From: Niveibacterium umoris
GTDB taxonomy: Bacteria; Pseudomonadota; Gammaproteobacteria; Burkholderiales; Rhodocyclaceae
DNA: 64,000 nt
Assembly: GCF_014197015.1 (NCBI RefSeq)
Contig: NZ_JACIET010000004.1
Span: forward strand, 62,001 to 126,000
Direction of reading: 5' to 3'
Under the pieces are notes generated by a model. The model was given only the letters and a program-made list of their open reading frames with translations, had not been told where the DNA came from and searched no databases. The number at the start of each line of letters is the position of its first letter. Position 1 is the first letter of the stretch. The position numbers were made by a program, and so were the translations under genes. This document shows, piece after piece, positions 29,269 through 37,534 of the stretch.

Positions 29269-29541
29269 ATGACGCGCATGGTTCAGTGCATCAAGTTGGG
29301 TCGCGAGGCCGAAGGCCTCGACCGCCCGCCCTATCCGGGCGCTCTTGGTGTGAAGATTTACGAGCAGGTCTCGAAAGAAGCCTGGGCCGCATGGATCAAG
29401 CACCAGACAATGCTGATCAACGAAAACCGGCTCAACCTGATGGACGCGCGGGCGCGCAAATACCTCGCCGAACAGATGGACAAGTATTTCTTCGGTGGCG
29501 GCGCCGACCAGGTGCAGGGCTACGTGCCGCCGGCCGCGTGA
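29269..29541 (+). CDS. yggX: YggX family Fe(II)-trafficking / oxidative damage protection protein
   Basis: 90 aa, the usual length. [21 protein letters not shown] and [30 protein letters not shown] match YggX, including the conserved cysteine near the start. It protects Fe-S enzymes during oxidative stress and iron trafficking in E. coli and Salmonella. AAAGGA precedes ATG 29269. The 103-nt gap from argA holds an inverted repeat (29194-29217). Confidence 0.95.
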   Translation: MTRMVQCIKLGREAEGLDRPPYPGALGVKIYEQVSKEAWAAWIKHQTMLINENRLNLMDARARKYLAEQMDKYFFGGGADQVQGYVPPAA

Positions 29542-29561
29542 TCCGGGATTCGCGTCGAGCA

Positions 29562-29592
29562 GGGGGAGCGCAGGGCTCCCCCGTTTCGTTTG
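29562..29592 (+). terminator. Intrinsic terminator after yggX
   Basis: GGGGGAGC (29562-29569) and GCTCCCCC (29575-29582) form an 8-bp perfect stem with a 5-nt loop, followed by GTTTCGTTTG. It lies 20 nt after the yggX stop. Confidence 0.85.
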
Positions 29593-29636
29593 TACGGCCA
29601 TGAAACGTGCCGCCTTGCTGCCGCCGTGGAGAGACC

Positions 29637-30659
29637 ATGAAGCCCTTCCGTGTCGCTGGATTTACGCCCCTCGCAGCCTTGTTGCTGGCCATGCCTGCGC
29701 ATGCGGTGGTCGAGGATTGCTTCAACATGAAGGCCGACGCCGAGCGCCTGGCCTGTTATGACCGCGAGTCCGGCCGCAATACCCGGCTCGCGCTGGCGCC
29801 GCCCGAGGCACGCCCGCAACCGGTGGTTTCGCCGCTGTCCGAGCGCTGGGAACTCGATCCCCCGCACAAAACCGGCACCTTCCAGTTCCGCTACTACAAG
29901 CCGATCTACATTCTCGCCGCGCGCTGGACCGACGACGTGAATGGCGATCCGTATTCGCCTACCCGCGGCGCTGCGCTGCACGACACGAAGTCCGTGGCGG
30001 GCACCGATACCCGGCTCGATTCGACCGAGGCCAAGTTCCAGATCAGTTTCAAGGTCAAGATGTGGGAAAACATGGTCGGCGACAACGGCGACCTGTGGAT
30101 GGCCTATACGCAGCAGTCGCATTGGCAGCTGTACAACAAAGCGGCGTCTTCGCCCTTCCGAGAAACCAACTACGCCCCGGAACTGATCAATAGCTGGCGC
30201 ACCAGTCTGCAGATGGGCGGCGTGAAGATGAGCCTGCTCAACCTGGGCCTGGTGCATCAGTCCAACGGCCGCGCCAATCCGCTCTCGCGTTCCTGGAACC
30301 GGATCTACGCCCAGGCGGGTTTCGAAGCGGGGGATCTGGCGGTGCTGGTGCGGCCCTGGTACCGGCTGAAAGAGGATGCTGACAAGGACGACAACCCTGA
30401 CATCGAAAACTACGTCGGGCGCGGCGACCTTACCGCGATCTACCAGTACAAGCGGCAGGAGTTTTCGATGATTGCCCGTCACAGCCTGCGTGGCGGTGAC
30501 GAAAGCCGCGGCAGCGTGGAACTGAACTGGGCCTTCCCGATTTACGGCAACCTGCGTGGTCATGTGCAGGCCTTTACCGGCTACGGCGAATCCCTGATCG
30601 ATTACAACCACCGCCAGACCACATTCGGCCTCGGCATCTCGCTGGCGGAATGGCTTTAG
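29637..30659 (+). CDS. pldA: Outer-membrane phospholipase A1
   Basis: 340 aa with a signal peptide (about 1-23). It is a 12-stranded beta-barrel that hydrolyses acyl chains of phospholipids at the outer membrane surface in a dimeric, calcium-dependent way. The catalytic motif HQSNG (H207, S209) followed by RANPLSRSWNRIYAQ reproduces the E. coli H-S-N active site. It is monocistronic, with a strong inverted repeat (30763-30788) and a terminator (30815-30850) downstream. Confidence 0.94.
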   Translation: MKPFRVAGFTPLAALLLAMPAHAVVEDCFNMKADAERLACYDRESGRNTRLALAPPEARPQPVVSPLSERWELDPPHKTGTFQFRYYKPIYILAARWTDDVNGDPYSPTRGAALHDTKSVAGTDTRLDSTEAKFQISFKVKMWENMVGDNGDLWMAYTQQSHWQLYNKAASSPFRETNYAPELINSWRTSLQMGGVKMSLLNLGLVHQSNGRANPLSRSWNRIYAQAGFEAGDLAVLVRPWYRLKEDADKDDNPDIENYVGRGDLTAIYQYKRQEFSMIARHSLRGGDESRGSVELNWAFPIYGNLRGHVQAFTGYGESLIDYNHRQTTFGLGISLAEWL

Positions 30660-30762
30660 GCGCTGATTCCTCGGTGTTCTGCGCGCATGGCCCGACCGGA
30701 CAATCGCTTGGCTCGCCCCGGTCTGTCCGCCTCAGGGCCTGTGCAGGAGAATGCACCTGTCG

Positions 30763-30788
30763 TCACTGCTGCACGCCTGCAGCAGTGA
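30763..30788. repeat. Perfect 10-bp stem-loop after pldA
   Basis: TCACTGCTGC (30763-30772) and GCAGCAGTGA (30779-30788) flank a 6-nt loop ACGCCT. A second imperfect pairing of AGGAGA (30745-30750) with TCTCCT (30795-30800) extends it. No T-run follows at once; the intrinsic terminator comes 27 nt later. It could be part of the pldA 3' UTR or of a small RNA. Confidence 0.6.
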
Positions 30789-30814
30789 TACACCTCTCCT
30801 CAAAGTGTGCTTTT

Positions 30815-30850
30815 ACCCCGCTGCGCTGATGCGTCGCGGGGTTTTCTTTT
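30815..30850 (+). terminator. Intrinsic terminator
   Basis: ACCCCGC (30815-30821) pairs with GCGGGGT (30836-30842), followed by TTTCTTTT. It is the last element of the 237-nt space between pldA and the convergent epimerase gene. Confidence 0.8.
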
Positions 30851-30896
30851 GCCGTGCAAGTCCGACGCTCCGCCCAGTTCGCGCCGCGTAACCGGA

Positions 30897-31685
30897 TTAC
30901 TGCGCGAGGCCCGGCAGGCGCTGTGCCAGATCCGGCATACCAACACGCGGATCGATCAAGCGCTGGTCATAGACGTAATCCTCGTTTGGCGTCACCTGCC
31001 AGTTGAGTCCGTATTGCTGCGACAGCGCCTGCAGGATCTGGGCAAAGGTCGCGCCACGGTTGGAATCGAGCATGTACAGGCCCGGTGGCGCGGCAATCAG
31101 GCGCAGCAGCGCCGCTGCGGTATCGTCGATGAACGAACACGCCGGGTACCAGCGGCTCGAAGCGGCTATCGCGCCATGGCTGGCCATTTCGCGCGCCGCG
31201 TGCGCGACCATGTTGTTGCCACCGCCCGCGGGGTCGATCTGCCAGCCCAGGCGCGCGACCCGCGCACCGCGCGGATGCCGCAGTAGCACGCCATGCTCGG
31301 CGCGGCGCTTTTCAAGGCCGTAGCCTTCCGATGCATTGCTGGCCGAGGCCAGCGTGAAGGGGCCGCTCTCGCTGTTGTCAAAGACCAGCGCGGTGCTGGT
31401 GAATACGAGAGGAATGCTGCGTTGCGCGCAAGCCTCGGCCAAGGCCAGCGGCCACTCGACATTGGTGCGCCAGCCTTCGTTCGGGCGGCCGCTTTGCGTG
31501 GCGGCGATGGCGAGGTGCAGCACGGCGTCCGGCGCTACCGTGTCGATGTAGGCCGCATGGGTGTCCGGTGCAAGCGGGTCGGCGGCGCTGCGGTCCCAGC
31601 CGATGCATTGGTGACCATGGGCCTGGGCGGCGCGCTTGAGCGCCGCGCCGAGGGTTCCATTACTGCCGGTGATCAGGATCTTCAT
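30897..31685 (-). CDS. NAD(P)-dependent sugar epimerase/dehydratase (SDR, RmlD-like)
   Basis: 262 aa from ATG 31685. Rossmann start MKILITGSNGTLGAALKRAA (TGxxGxxG), the catalytic Y in YGLEKRRAE with a downstream lysine, and the FTSTALVF strand are typical of short-chain dehydrogenases of the extended or RmlD type acting on nucleotide sugars. The substrate cannot be read. An in-frame GTG at 31694 is an alternative start; neither has a ribosome binding site. It reads in the same direction as the sugar isomerase gene upstream (159 nt gap), so it may belong to that transcript. Confidence 0.82.
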   Translation of the reverse strand: MKILITGSNGTLGAALKRAAQAHGHQCIGWDRSAADPLAPDTHAAYIDTVAPDAVLHLAIAATQSGRPNEGWRTNVEWPLALAEACAQRSIPLVFTSTALVFDNSESGPFTLASASNASEGYGLEKRRAEHGVLLRHPRGARVARLGWQIDPAGGGNNMVAHAAREMASHGAIAASSRWYPACSFIDDTAAALLRLIAAPPGLYMLDSNRGATFAQILQALSQQYGLNWQVTPNEDYVYDQRLIDPRVGMPDLAQRLPGLAQ

Positions 31686-31750
31686 GGGGTTCACACAAGC
31701 GTGTTGGGAAAGGGCGACAGCCTACCCCTTAGCACCGCGATTGACGCGGC

Positions 31751-31873
31751 GTGGACAACGAGGCCGACAAGCGCTTCGGCGCCTTCTTCATCGCGGCGGG
31801 CGTGTCGCCCACCTGGTCGCACGAGGTCATGGCCTCGATGGAGACTAAGAAGTGGCGGCGGAAGTTCTGGTGA
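31751..31873 (+). pseudogene. Short coding-like fragment, possible gene remnant (40 codons)
   Basis: From GTG 31751 the plus strand reads VDNEADKRFGAFFIAAGVSP, continues to TWSHEVMASMETKKWRRKFW and stops with TGA. Nearly every third codon base is G or C and the composition (aromatic, Lys/Arg-rich C-terminus) looks like the end of a real protein, while a stop codon (31742) lies just upstream and there is no ribosome binding site. It overlaps the last codons of the minus-strand isomerase gene. It is most likely the decayed 3' end of a lost gene. I could not match it to a family. Confidence 0.35.
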
Positions 31874-32807
31874 CGCCGCGGCGTTCGCGCTGAGACAGGG
31901 CGCGTATCCACCGCGCCGTCGCGGCGACTGCGTCGGTGGCGGGGGCGCGCCCCTCATGCTCGATCGAGAGCGCGCCGCCGTAGCCAATGCCCTGCAGCGC
32001 GTCGATGATGCCCTGCCAGGTGGTTACATCGTGACCTTCGCCGGGCGGACAGAAGAACCATGCGCGCTCGTCCATGCGCGCGTGCGGTGTGCAGTCGAGC
32101 ACGCCTGTGTCGTTCAGCACGTCCGGCCGGAACGCGACATCCTTCAGATGAACATGGAAAACCGCGTCGCCGAGGCGCGAGATCGCACTGGCGGGGTCGA
32201 TCAGCTGCCACCACAGGTGGCTCGGGTCCACATTGGCGCCGAGATTCGGGCCACAGGCATTGCGCAGCCGCCTGAGCGTGGCCGGCGAGTGCACCGCGAA
32301 ACCCCCGTGCATCTCGATCGCGATCTTCACGCCGAGCGCACGCGCGCGTTCCACCAAGGGTTGCCAATACGGGATCAGGCTGTCGCGCCAGCTGTGTTCG
32401 TAGTGGTCGGCGTATTCCTGCGGCCAGCCGATCACTGGCCAGTTGAGCACGCCCCCGCTGCCGGGCTGGCCCGAGAACGCAATCACCAGCGGCACCTCAA
32501 GCGCGCTCGCCGCTTCGATCGTAGCGCGCAGGTCACGGTCGTGCGCTGCCGCCAGCGCGGTGTCCGGATGCAGCGGATTGCCCTGGCACGACAGCGCGAC
32601 CAGGCTGACGCCGCGCGCGTCGCAGGCCTGCTTCAATGACTGTCGGGTGTCGTTGCGGGTCGCCAGTTCGTGGGCGTTGGCGTGGCGCGTGCCCGGGTAG
32701 GCGCCGACGCCAAGCTCCAGGCCGTGGATCTCGTTCGCGGCAAGGTAATCGAGCACCTCCGCAAGCGATGCGTGCGGCAGGCAGGCGGAGAATGCGGCAA
32801 GTTTCAT
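31845..32807 (-). CDS. Sugar phosphate isomerase/epimerase (TIM-barrel, AP-endonuclease-2-like)
   Basis: 320 aa. The barrel signatures are KLAAFSACLPHASLAEVLDYLAA, EVPLVIAFSG, IEMHGGFAVHSP and HVHLKDVAF, with conserved Glu and His likely to bind a divalent metal, as in the IolE/IolH-like and xylose-isomerase-like families. Substrate unknown. ATG 32807 overlaps the stop codon of the GGDEF-EAL gene (TGATG) and is preceded by GGGGGGAG, so translation is coupled. The last 12 residues (RRGVTRTSAATS) look like a tail and lie in the region shared with the plus-strand fragment. Confidence 0.85.
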   Translation of the reverse strand: MKLAAFSACLPHASLAEVLDYLAANEIHGLELGVGAYPGTRHANAHELATRNDTRQSLKQACDARGVSLVALSCQGNPLHPDTALAAAHDRDLRATIEAASALEVPLVIAFSGQPGSGGVLNWPVIGWPQEYADHYEHSWRDSLIPYWQPLVERARALGVKIAIEMHGGFAVHSPATLRRLRNACGPNLGANVDPSHLWWQLIDPASAISRLGDAVFHVHLKDVAFRPDVLNDTGVLDCTPHARMDERAWFFCPPGEGHDVTTWQGIIDALQGIGYGGALSIEHEGRAPATDAVAATARWIRALSQRERRGVTRTSAATS

Positions 32808-34618
32808 CACTCCCCCCGTGTGTTGAGGTAGGCGTCGAACTCTGCCGGCGAGCGTGCCGGGCTGAACAGGTAACCCTGCACCGCAGGGCAACCGGCCTCG
32901 CGCAGGAAATCGAGCTGCGCCTGCGTTTCCACCCCCTCGGCGGTGACCTCGAACCCGAAGGTCTGCGCCAGATGCAGGATCGATCGCGTGATCGCAATGT
33001 CGCCTGGATGCGCCGGCAGGCCGCTGACAAAGCTGCGGTCAATCTTCAGTCTATGTATCGGAAGCTGTTTCAGATAGGCAAGACTGGAATAGCCGGTGCC
33101 GAAGTCGTCCACCGCGAGCGATACGCCGAGCGCGGCAATGCGCGCCAAGGTCGAGATGTTGGCCTCGGCATCGACCATCAGCACGCCTTCGGTGAGTTCC
33201 AGTTCCAGGGCTGATCCGGGCACGCCGTGTTCGCGCAGCCGCGCCGCAAGCCGCTCCACGAAATTGACGTTGGCGAAGTGGGTGCCGGAAATGTTGATCG
33301 CGAGCCGCAATCCGGTCTTCCCGGCGGCACGCCATTGCGCCAATTGCTTCAGCCCCTTGCTCAGCACCCATTCGCCGACCTCCTCGATGAGTCCGGTCTG
33401 CTCAGCGATCGGAATGAAGCGTGACGGCGAGATCGGGCTGCCCTGCACGTCGCGCAGGCGCAGCAAGGCCTCGGCGCCGATGATCTTGCCGCTCTGTGCG
33501 TCCGCGACCGGCTGGAAGTGCAATTCGAAGGCATCGTCCTTGAGTGCTTCGCGTATGCGCAGTTCGATGCGGCGCCGGGCGACCGTTTCGCTGGCGAGCG
33601 CCTCTTCGAACCAGCAGACGCGGTTGCGGCCTTTCTTCTTCGCCTCGTACATCGCGATGTCGGCGTGCTTGACCAGCGTCTGGCGGTCGCGACCGTGTTC
33701 CGGATAGATCGCGATGCCGATGCTGCTCGACACCACATACTTGACGCCTGCGATCTCGTAAGGCGTACCGACCGCGCGCTCAAGGCGCGAGGCCAGATGG
33801 TCGAGCGCGTCGGGGCTGTCGGCACCGAGTGGCGAGAGCAGCAGGAATTCGTCGCCGCCCAGGCGCACCAGCAAATCTTCGCGATCCACTTCGCCCTTCA
33901 AGCGCTCGGAGAGCTTGCGCAGCAACTCATCGCCCACCGAGTGCCCGTCGGTGTCGTTGATCAGCTTGAAGTTGTCCAGATCGAGGAATAGCGCGGCAAA
34001 ACGCGGGTGCTCGGCCGCAAAGGGCTCGAACTGTTCTTCCAGGTGGCGGCGATTGTGCAGGCCGGTCAGCGGGTCGTGGCGGGCGAGGAACTCGACTTCG
34101 CGCTCATAGCGCTTGCGCAGCGTGATGTCGCGCGCAATGCCCGCGGTGCCGACGATTTCGCCATCCGCTCCGAAGACCGGAACCTTGATTGTTTCGGCCC
34201 AGCCAATTTCGCCGTCCACCCGGTGGATTTCCTCCTCCACCCGCTCTACCTGCCGCTTGCTCATCACCAGCTTGTCGTGTGCCTGGTAATGCGCCGCCAT
34301 TTCAGGTGGCGACAGATCGTAATCGGTCTTGCCGATCAGCGATTCCGGCGGTCGTTCGAACACCTCGCCGAACTTGCGGTTGACCAGCATGAAGCGGCAG
34401 TCGCGGTCCTTGAGCCAGGCAAGGTCGTCGATGCTGTCCATCAGGGCTTGCTGGTGCGCTTGCAGCAGGCGCAGTTGAGCCAGCGCAGAGACGGCGGTCG
34501 TGCGTGCCGCTTCCGATGCGTCTCGTTCGCGCCGCATCGCGAGGTCAGCGCGCCGGGCTCCCAGCCAGAAAGCAGTTGGAATGCCGACAGCAGCGGCGGC
34601 CAGCCACCAGGTACTCAT
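32807..34618 (-). CDS. PAS-GGDEF-EAL cyclic-di-GMP protein with N-terminal membrane anchor
   Basis: 603 aa. One N-terminal hydrophobic segment (about 4-20) is followed by a PAS domain (about 55-170), a GGDEF domain with an intact LGGDEFL motif (about 253-258) and an EAL domain with an intact EAL (about 381-383), ELTEG, DDFGTG and KIDRSF motifs. Both domains look catalytically competent, so the protein may make and break c-di-GMP, with one activity dominant. The stop overlaps the start of the sugar isomerase gene by one base. The upstream region has a dyad (34688-34714). Confidence 0.93.
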   Translation of the reverse strand: MSTWWLAAAAVGIPTAFWLGARRADLAMRRERDASEAARTTAVSALAQLRLLQAHQQALMDSIDDLAWLKDRDCRFMLVNRKFGEVFERPPESLIGKTDYDLSPPEMAAHYQAHDKLVMSKRQVERVEEEIHRVDGEIGWAETIKVPVFGADGEIVGTAGIARDITLRKRYEREVEFLARHDPLTGLHNRRHLEEQFEPFAAEHPRFAALFLDLDNFKLINDTDGHSVGDELLRKLSERLKGEVDREDLLVRLGGDEFLLLSPLGADSPDALDHLASRLERAVGTPYEIAGVKYVVSSSIGIAIYPEHGRDRQTLVKHADIAMYEAKKKGRNRVCWFEEALASETVARRRIELRIREALKDDAFELHFQPVADAQSGKIIGAEALLRLRDVQGSPISPSRFIPIAEQTGLIEEVGEWVLSKGLKQLAQWRAAGKTGLRLAINISGTHFANVNFVERLAARLREHGVPGSALELELTEGVLMVDAEANISTLARIAALGVSLAVDDFGTGYSSLAYLKQLPIHRLKIDRSFVSGLPAHPGDIAITRSILHLAQTFGFEVTAEGVETQAQLDFLREAGCPAVQGYLFSPARSPAEFDAYLNTRGE

Positions 34619-34687
34619 CGCGCGCCCTGCCGGCAGCGCGTGCCAAGGTGACGACGATGGTCCAGCATTTGAGAGAGTCCGCAGGTC

Positions 34688-34714
34688 ATGACGTCCATTT
34701 TACAGAAACGTCAT
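34688..34714. promoter_or_regulatory. Operator-like dyad upstream of the c-di-GMP gene
   Basis: ATGACGT (34688-34694) and ACGTCAT (34708-34714) are perfect inverted half-sites 13 nt apart, so that both fall on about the same face of DNA. On the minus strand a -10-like TAAAAT lies between them. This is 70-96 nt upstream of the GGDEF-EAL start. The protein that would bind it is not identified. Confidence 0.4.
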
Positions 34715-34831
34715 TTCGCACACCGACTTGAGGCGCCCCTGCCGGGGCAGGAAAAATCAGCGCCGGCGCGGGCGTTCGGGGCCCTGTGCGATCAGGCCTT
34801 CGCGGCAGACAAATGCAAGGCGTGGGTGCGG

Positions 34832-35980
34832 CTAGGCGGCGCGCACGCCGCCGCGCGCGATGGTGTCGCGCAGGCTGGTTTCAAAATCGGCGACCACCGT
34901 GTCCCAGCCCAGGTGCAGCACGCTGCTGCGTGCGGCTTCGCCGAGGCGGGCGCGCAGGTCCTCGTTGCTGGCTATCTGCACCGCTGCATCGATGAAGGCA
35001 GCGCGATCGTCCTCGCGCACCTTGAGGCCGTTTTCACCGTTGCGGATCAGCAGCGCGGCGGCGGCGCAGTCGTAAGCGAGGACGGCAAGGCCGCTGGCCA
35101 TCGCTTCGACAGTGACATTGCCGAAGGTTTCGGTGAGGCTCGGAAACAGGAACAGGTCGGCCGACGCGTAGTGCGTGGCGAGGTCATTGCCATAGCGCGC
35201 CCCGGCGAAGTGATGGTCGGGGTGGGCGCGGGCGAGCGCAGCGCGGGCCGGCCCGTCGCCGACCCAGACCATGCGCGCGTTCTTGTGCTGCGCGGCGATC
35301 TTGCGGAAAGCGGCTTCGACCACGGTGAGGTTCTTTTCCGGCGCGATGCGCCCGACGTACAGCACCGCGAGGCCGTCGTGCGCGACGCCCCAGCGCGCGC
35401 GCAGGGCGGGGTCGCGACGCATCGGCGAGAACAGCGCCGTATCGACGCCGCGGCCGACCACGCGCACGCCGGGGATGCCCTGCGCACCGAGTTCGCCGGC
35501 CAGTTCGGGCGTTGGCACCAAGGTCGCGTCGGCGCTGCGGTGAAAGTGCCGCAGCCAGCGTGAAATCGCCGGCTTGAGCACGCTGGCGCCGTAATGGCGC
35601 GAGTAGCGATCGAAATTGGTGTGGTAACCCGAGCTGACCGGGATGCCCAGCTTGCGCGCCGCCTGCACCGCGGACCAGCCGAGCGGCCCTTCGGTGACCA
35701 CGTGCACGGCATCAGGCCGCTGCGCGAGCCAGCCACGCTTGAGGTAACCGCTCGCGGGCAGGCCGAAACGCAGCCCCGGGTAGCCCGGCAGCGGCAGGCC
35801 GCCGACCAGCCACTCATGCTCCAGCGGGGTCTCGCGACGTTGCTGGCGCGGCCGCACGACGGTGATGTTGTGGCCGCGCGCGCGCATGCCGTTGATCAGG
35901 CGCAGCACGGTCATGGCAACGCCATTGACTTCGGGCGGATGCGTTTCAGTGACGACGGCAATGCGGAGCGGCTGGGTCAT
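34832..35980 (-). CDS. GT4-family glycosyltransferase (lipid- or diacylglycerol-glycosylating type)
   Basis: 382 aa with GT-B fold. N-terminal VTETHPPEVNGVAMTVLRL and the C-terminal EX7E element in LFLFPSLTETFGNVTVEAMAS mark family GT4. It resembles the glycosyltransferases of the Mgs/PimA/Agt type that transfer sugars to lipid acceptors. ATG 35980 is 8 nt before the dgkA stop, in the operon with a metallophosphoesterase, dgkA and a second GT4. The sugar donor and acceptor are inferred from context only. Confidence 0.88.
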   Translation of the reverse strand: MTQPLRIAVVTETHPPEVNGVAMTVLRLINGMRARGHNITVVRPRQQRRETPLEHEWLVGGLPLPGYPGLRFGLPASGYLKRGWLAQRPDAVHVVTEGPLGWSAVQAARKLGIPVSSGYHTNFDRYSRHYGASVLKPAISRWLRHFHRSADATLVPTPELAGELGAQGIPGVRVVGRGVDTALFSPMRRDPALRARWGVAHDGLAVLYVGRIAPEKNLTVVEAAFRKIAAQHKNARMVWVGDGPARAALARAHPDHHFAGARYGNDLATHYASADLFLFPSLTETFGNVTVEAMASGLAVLAYDCAAAALLIRNGENGLKVREDDRAAFIDAAVQIASNEDLRARLGEAARSSVLHLGWDTVVADFETSLRDTIARGGVRAA

Positions 35981-35987
35981 GGCGATC

Positions 35988-36356
35988 TCAGGCAAGGAGG
36001 ACGCATCCCCACACGGCGACGACATTGCTGAGCGCGACGAAAACGGCCGCGCTGCCAATGTCCTTCGCCCGTTTGGAGAGCGTGTGACTGTCGAGGGAGA
36101 TGCGGTCGACGGCCGCCTCGATCGCGGAATTGAGCAGCTCCACGATCAGCACCAGCATCACGCTCGCGATCATCATGCCGCGCCCGATCATGCTCACCGG
36201 CAGGGCCAACGCGATCGGGATCATCACGGCGGCGAGCAGAACTTCCTGACGGAATGCGTCCTCATGCCGATAGGCGGCACGGAAGCCGTCCATCGAGTAA
36301 TGCAGTGCATTCCACAGGCGTTTCAGGCCTGTTTTGCCTTTGAAGGGACTTTCCAT
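35988..36356 (-). CDS. dgkA: Diacylglycerol kinase
   Basis: 122 aa membrane protein of the DgkA family with three helices, which phosphorylates diacylglycerol to phosphatidic acid. The catalytic block VELLNSAIEAAVDRI (Glu residues) and KRAKDIGSAAVF are intact. Its ATG at 36356 has GGAG 7 nt upstream and lies inside the 3' end of the upstream glycosyltransferase gene (34-nt overlap), so the two are translationally coupled. Between two lipid-directed glycosyltransferases it would recycle excess diacylglycerol. Confidence 0.93.
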   Translation of the reverse strand: MESPFKGKTGLKRLWNALHYSMDGFRAAYRHEDAFRQEVLLAAVMIPIALALPVSMIGRGMMIASVMLVLIVELLNSAIEAAVDRISLDSHTLSKRAKDIGSAAVFVALSNVVAVWGCVLLA

Positions 36357-37531
36357 GTGGACTCCGCAGTGTTGTGGGTGGCACAGATCTCGCGGTACAG
36401 CGTTGCGAGTCGGCCAGTGAGTGCGTCGTCGGACCAGTTGCGCGCCAGTTCGCGCGCTTCGTCGCCCAGGCGCGCGCGCAGCGCGGCGTCGCCGCAGAGG
36501 CGTGCCATCGCGTCGCCGAACTCGACGACATCGTATTGGGGGACCAGCGCGCCGCGGCCAGCGCCAAGCAGATCGCGGGTGCCCATTTCAGCCAGCGCGA
36601 CCACCGGCAGCCCGACCGCCATCGCTTCGATCAGCACCAGCCCTTGGGTTTCCGTGCGCGAGGCGAAAGCAAACAGGTCGGCGGCGGCGTAGCAGTCGGG
36701 CAACTCGCGGGCGCGATCGAGGTAGCCGAGGAAGCGCACATGTTCCGCTTGGCTGAGGGCACGGGCTTGGTCGCGCAGACCTTCCAGCGCAGGGCCCTCG
36801 CCGGCGATCACCAGCAGCAGATTGGGCTGGGTCTTGCGCGCATGGGCCAGTGCTTCGATCAGGAAGCCGATGTTCTTCTCGTGTGCGGCGCGGCCGACGA
36901 ACAGCGCGACCGGTTGATCCGGCGGAATCCGGTAGCGCGAACGAAAGCGCGCACGGTGGCAGGCGCGGTCGCCGAGCGCGAACTGGCCAATCGGCACGCC
37001 GGTCGGCAGCACGTGCAGCGGGGCGGTGATGCCGTACTCGCGCAGGCGCTGCGCCATCGCATTCGAGGGCACGATGGTGGCGTTCAGCGCGTTGCACTGG
37101 CCGCGCGAGAAGCGCCGCGCGAAGCCACGCATCCACGATTCCGGCATGAAGCGCGCGTACAGGTGCAGGTATTCCTCAAACAGCGTGTGGTAGGTCGCCA
37201 CCACCGGCAGATTGAATTTCCTCGCCGCGGCCAGACCCGCATAGTGCGCTGCAAACGGCGTCTGGATGTGGATCAGATCGGCCTGCGGTGCGGCGTCCAT
37301 CACCGCGCGGCGCACCCGGTGCGGTGCGACGATGCGGTCTTCCGGATCGAAGGGGACACGCCAGCCGGGCAGGCGGGTGATACCGGGTTCGCCCGATTCG
37401 TCTTCGTAAGCCGGTACGACGAGCTGGGTTTCGACCCCGAATTGACCCAGGCCCCGCCGGTGGGTGTCGATAGCGGTCGACACACCATTGACGCGGGGAA
37501 AGTAGACGTCAGAGACGATCAGTACGCGCAT
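36323..37531 (-). CDS. GT4-family glycosyltransferase (second, lipid-glycosylating type)
   Basis: 402 aa. N-terminal VSDVYFPRVNGVSTAIDTHRR and the C-terminal EX7E element in FAFASRTETQGLVLIEAMAVG are the GT4 marks. It resembles diacylglycerol/glycolipid glycosyltransferases such as Mgs and the Agt enzymes that work with PlcP. It starts 3 nt after the metallophosphoesterase gene and its 3' end overlaps dgkA by 34 nt. It is a different branch from the GT4 at 34832-35980, with recognisable similarity only in the core motifs. Confidence 0.88.
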   Translation of the reverse strand: MRVLIVSDVYFPRVNGVSTAIDTHRRGLGQFGVETQLVVPAYEDESGEPGITRLPGWRVPFDPEDRIVAPHRVRRAVMDAAPQADLIHIQTPFAAHYAGLAAARKFNLPVVATYHTLFEEYLHLYARFMPESWMRGFARRFSRGQCNALNATIVPSNAMAQRLREYGITAPLHVLPTGVPIGQFALGDRACHRARFRSRYRIPPDQPVALFVGRAAHEKNIGFLIEALAHARKTQPNLLLVIAGEGPALEGLRDQARALSQAEHVRFLGYLDRARELPDCYAAADLFAFASRTETQGLVLIEAMAVGLPVVALAEMGTRDLLGAGRGALVPQYDVVEFGDAMARLCGDAALRARLGDEARELARNWSDDALTGRLATLYREICATHNTAESTWKVPSKAKQA

Positions 37532-37534
37532 CGA

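Noticed and set aside
24335-34750. Repeat CTGCCGGGGCAG at 24335-24346 and 34739-34750
   Set aside because: It is a short palindrome of a common GC-rich composition; two copies 10 kb apart are expected by chance.
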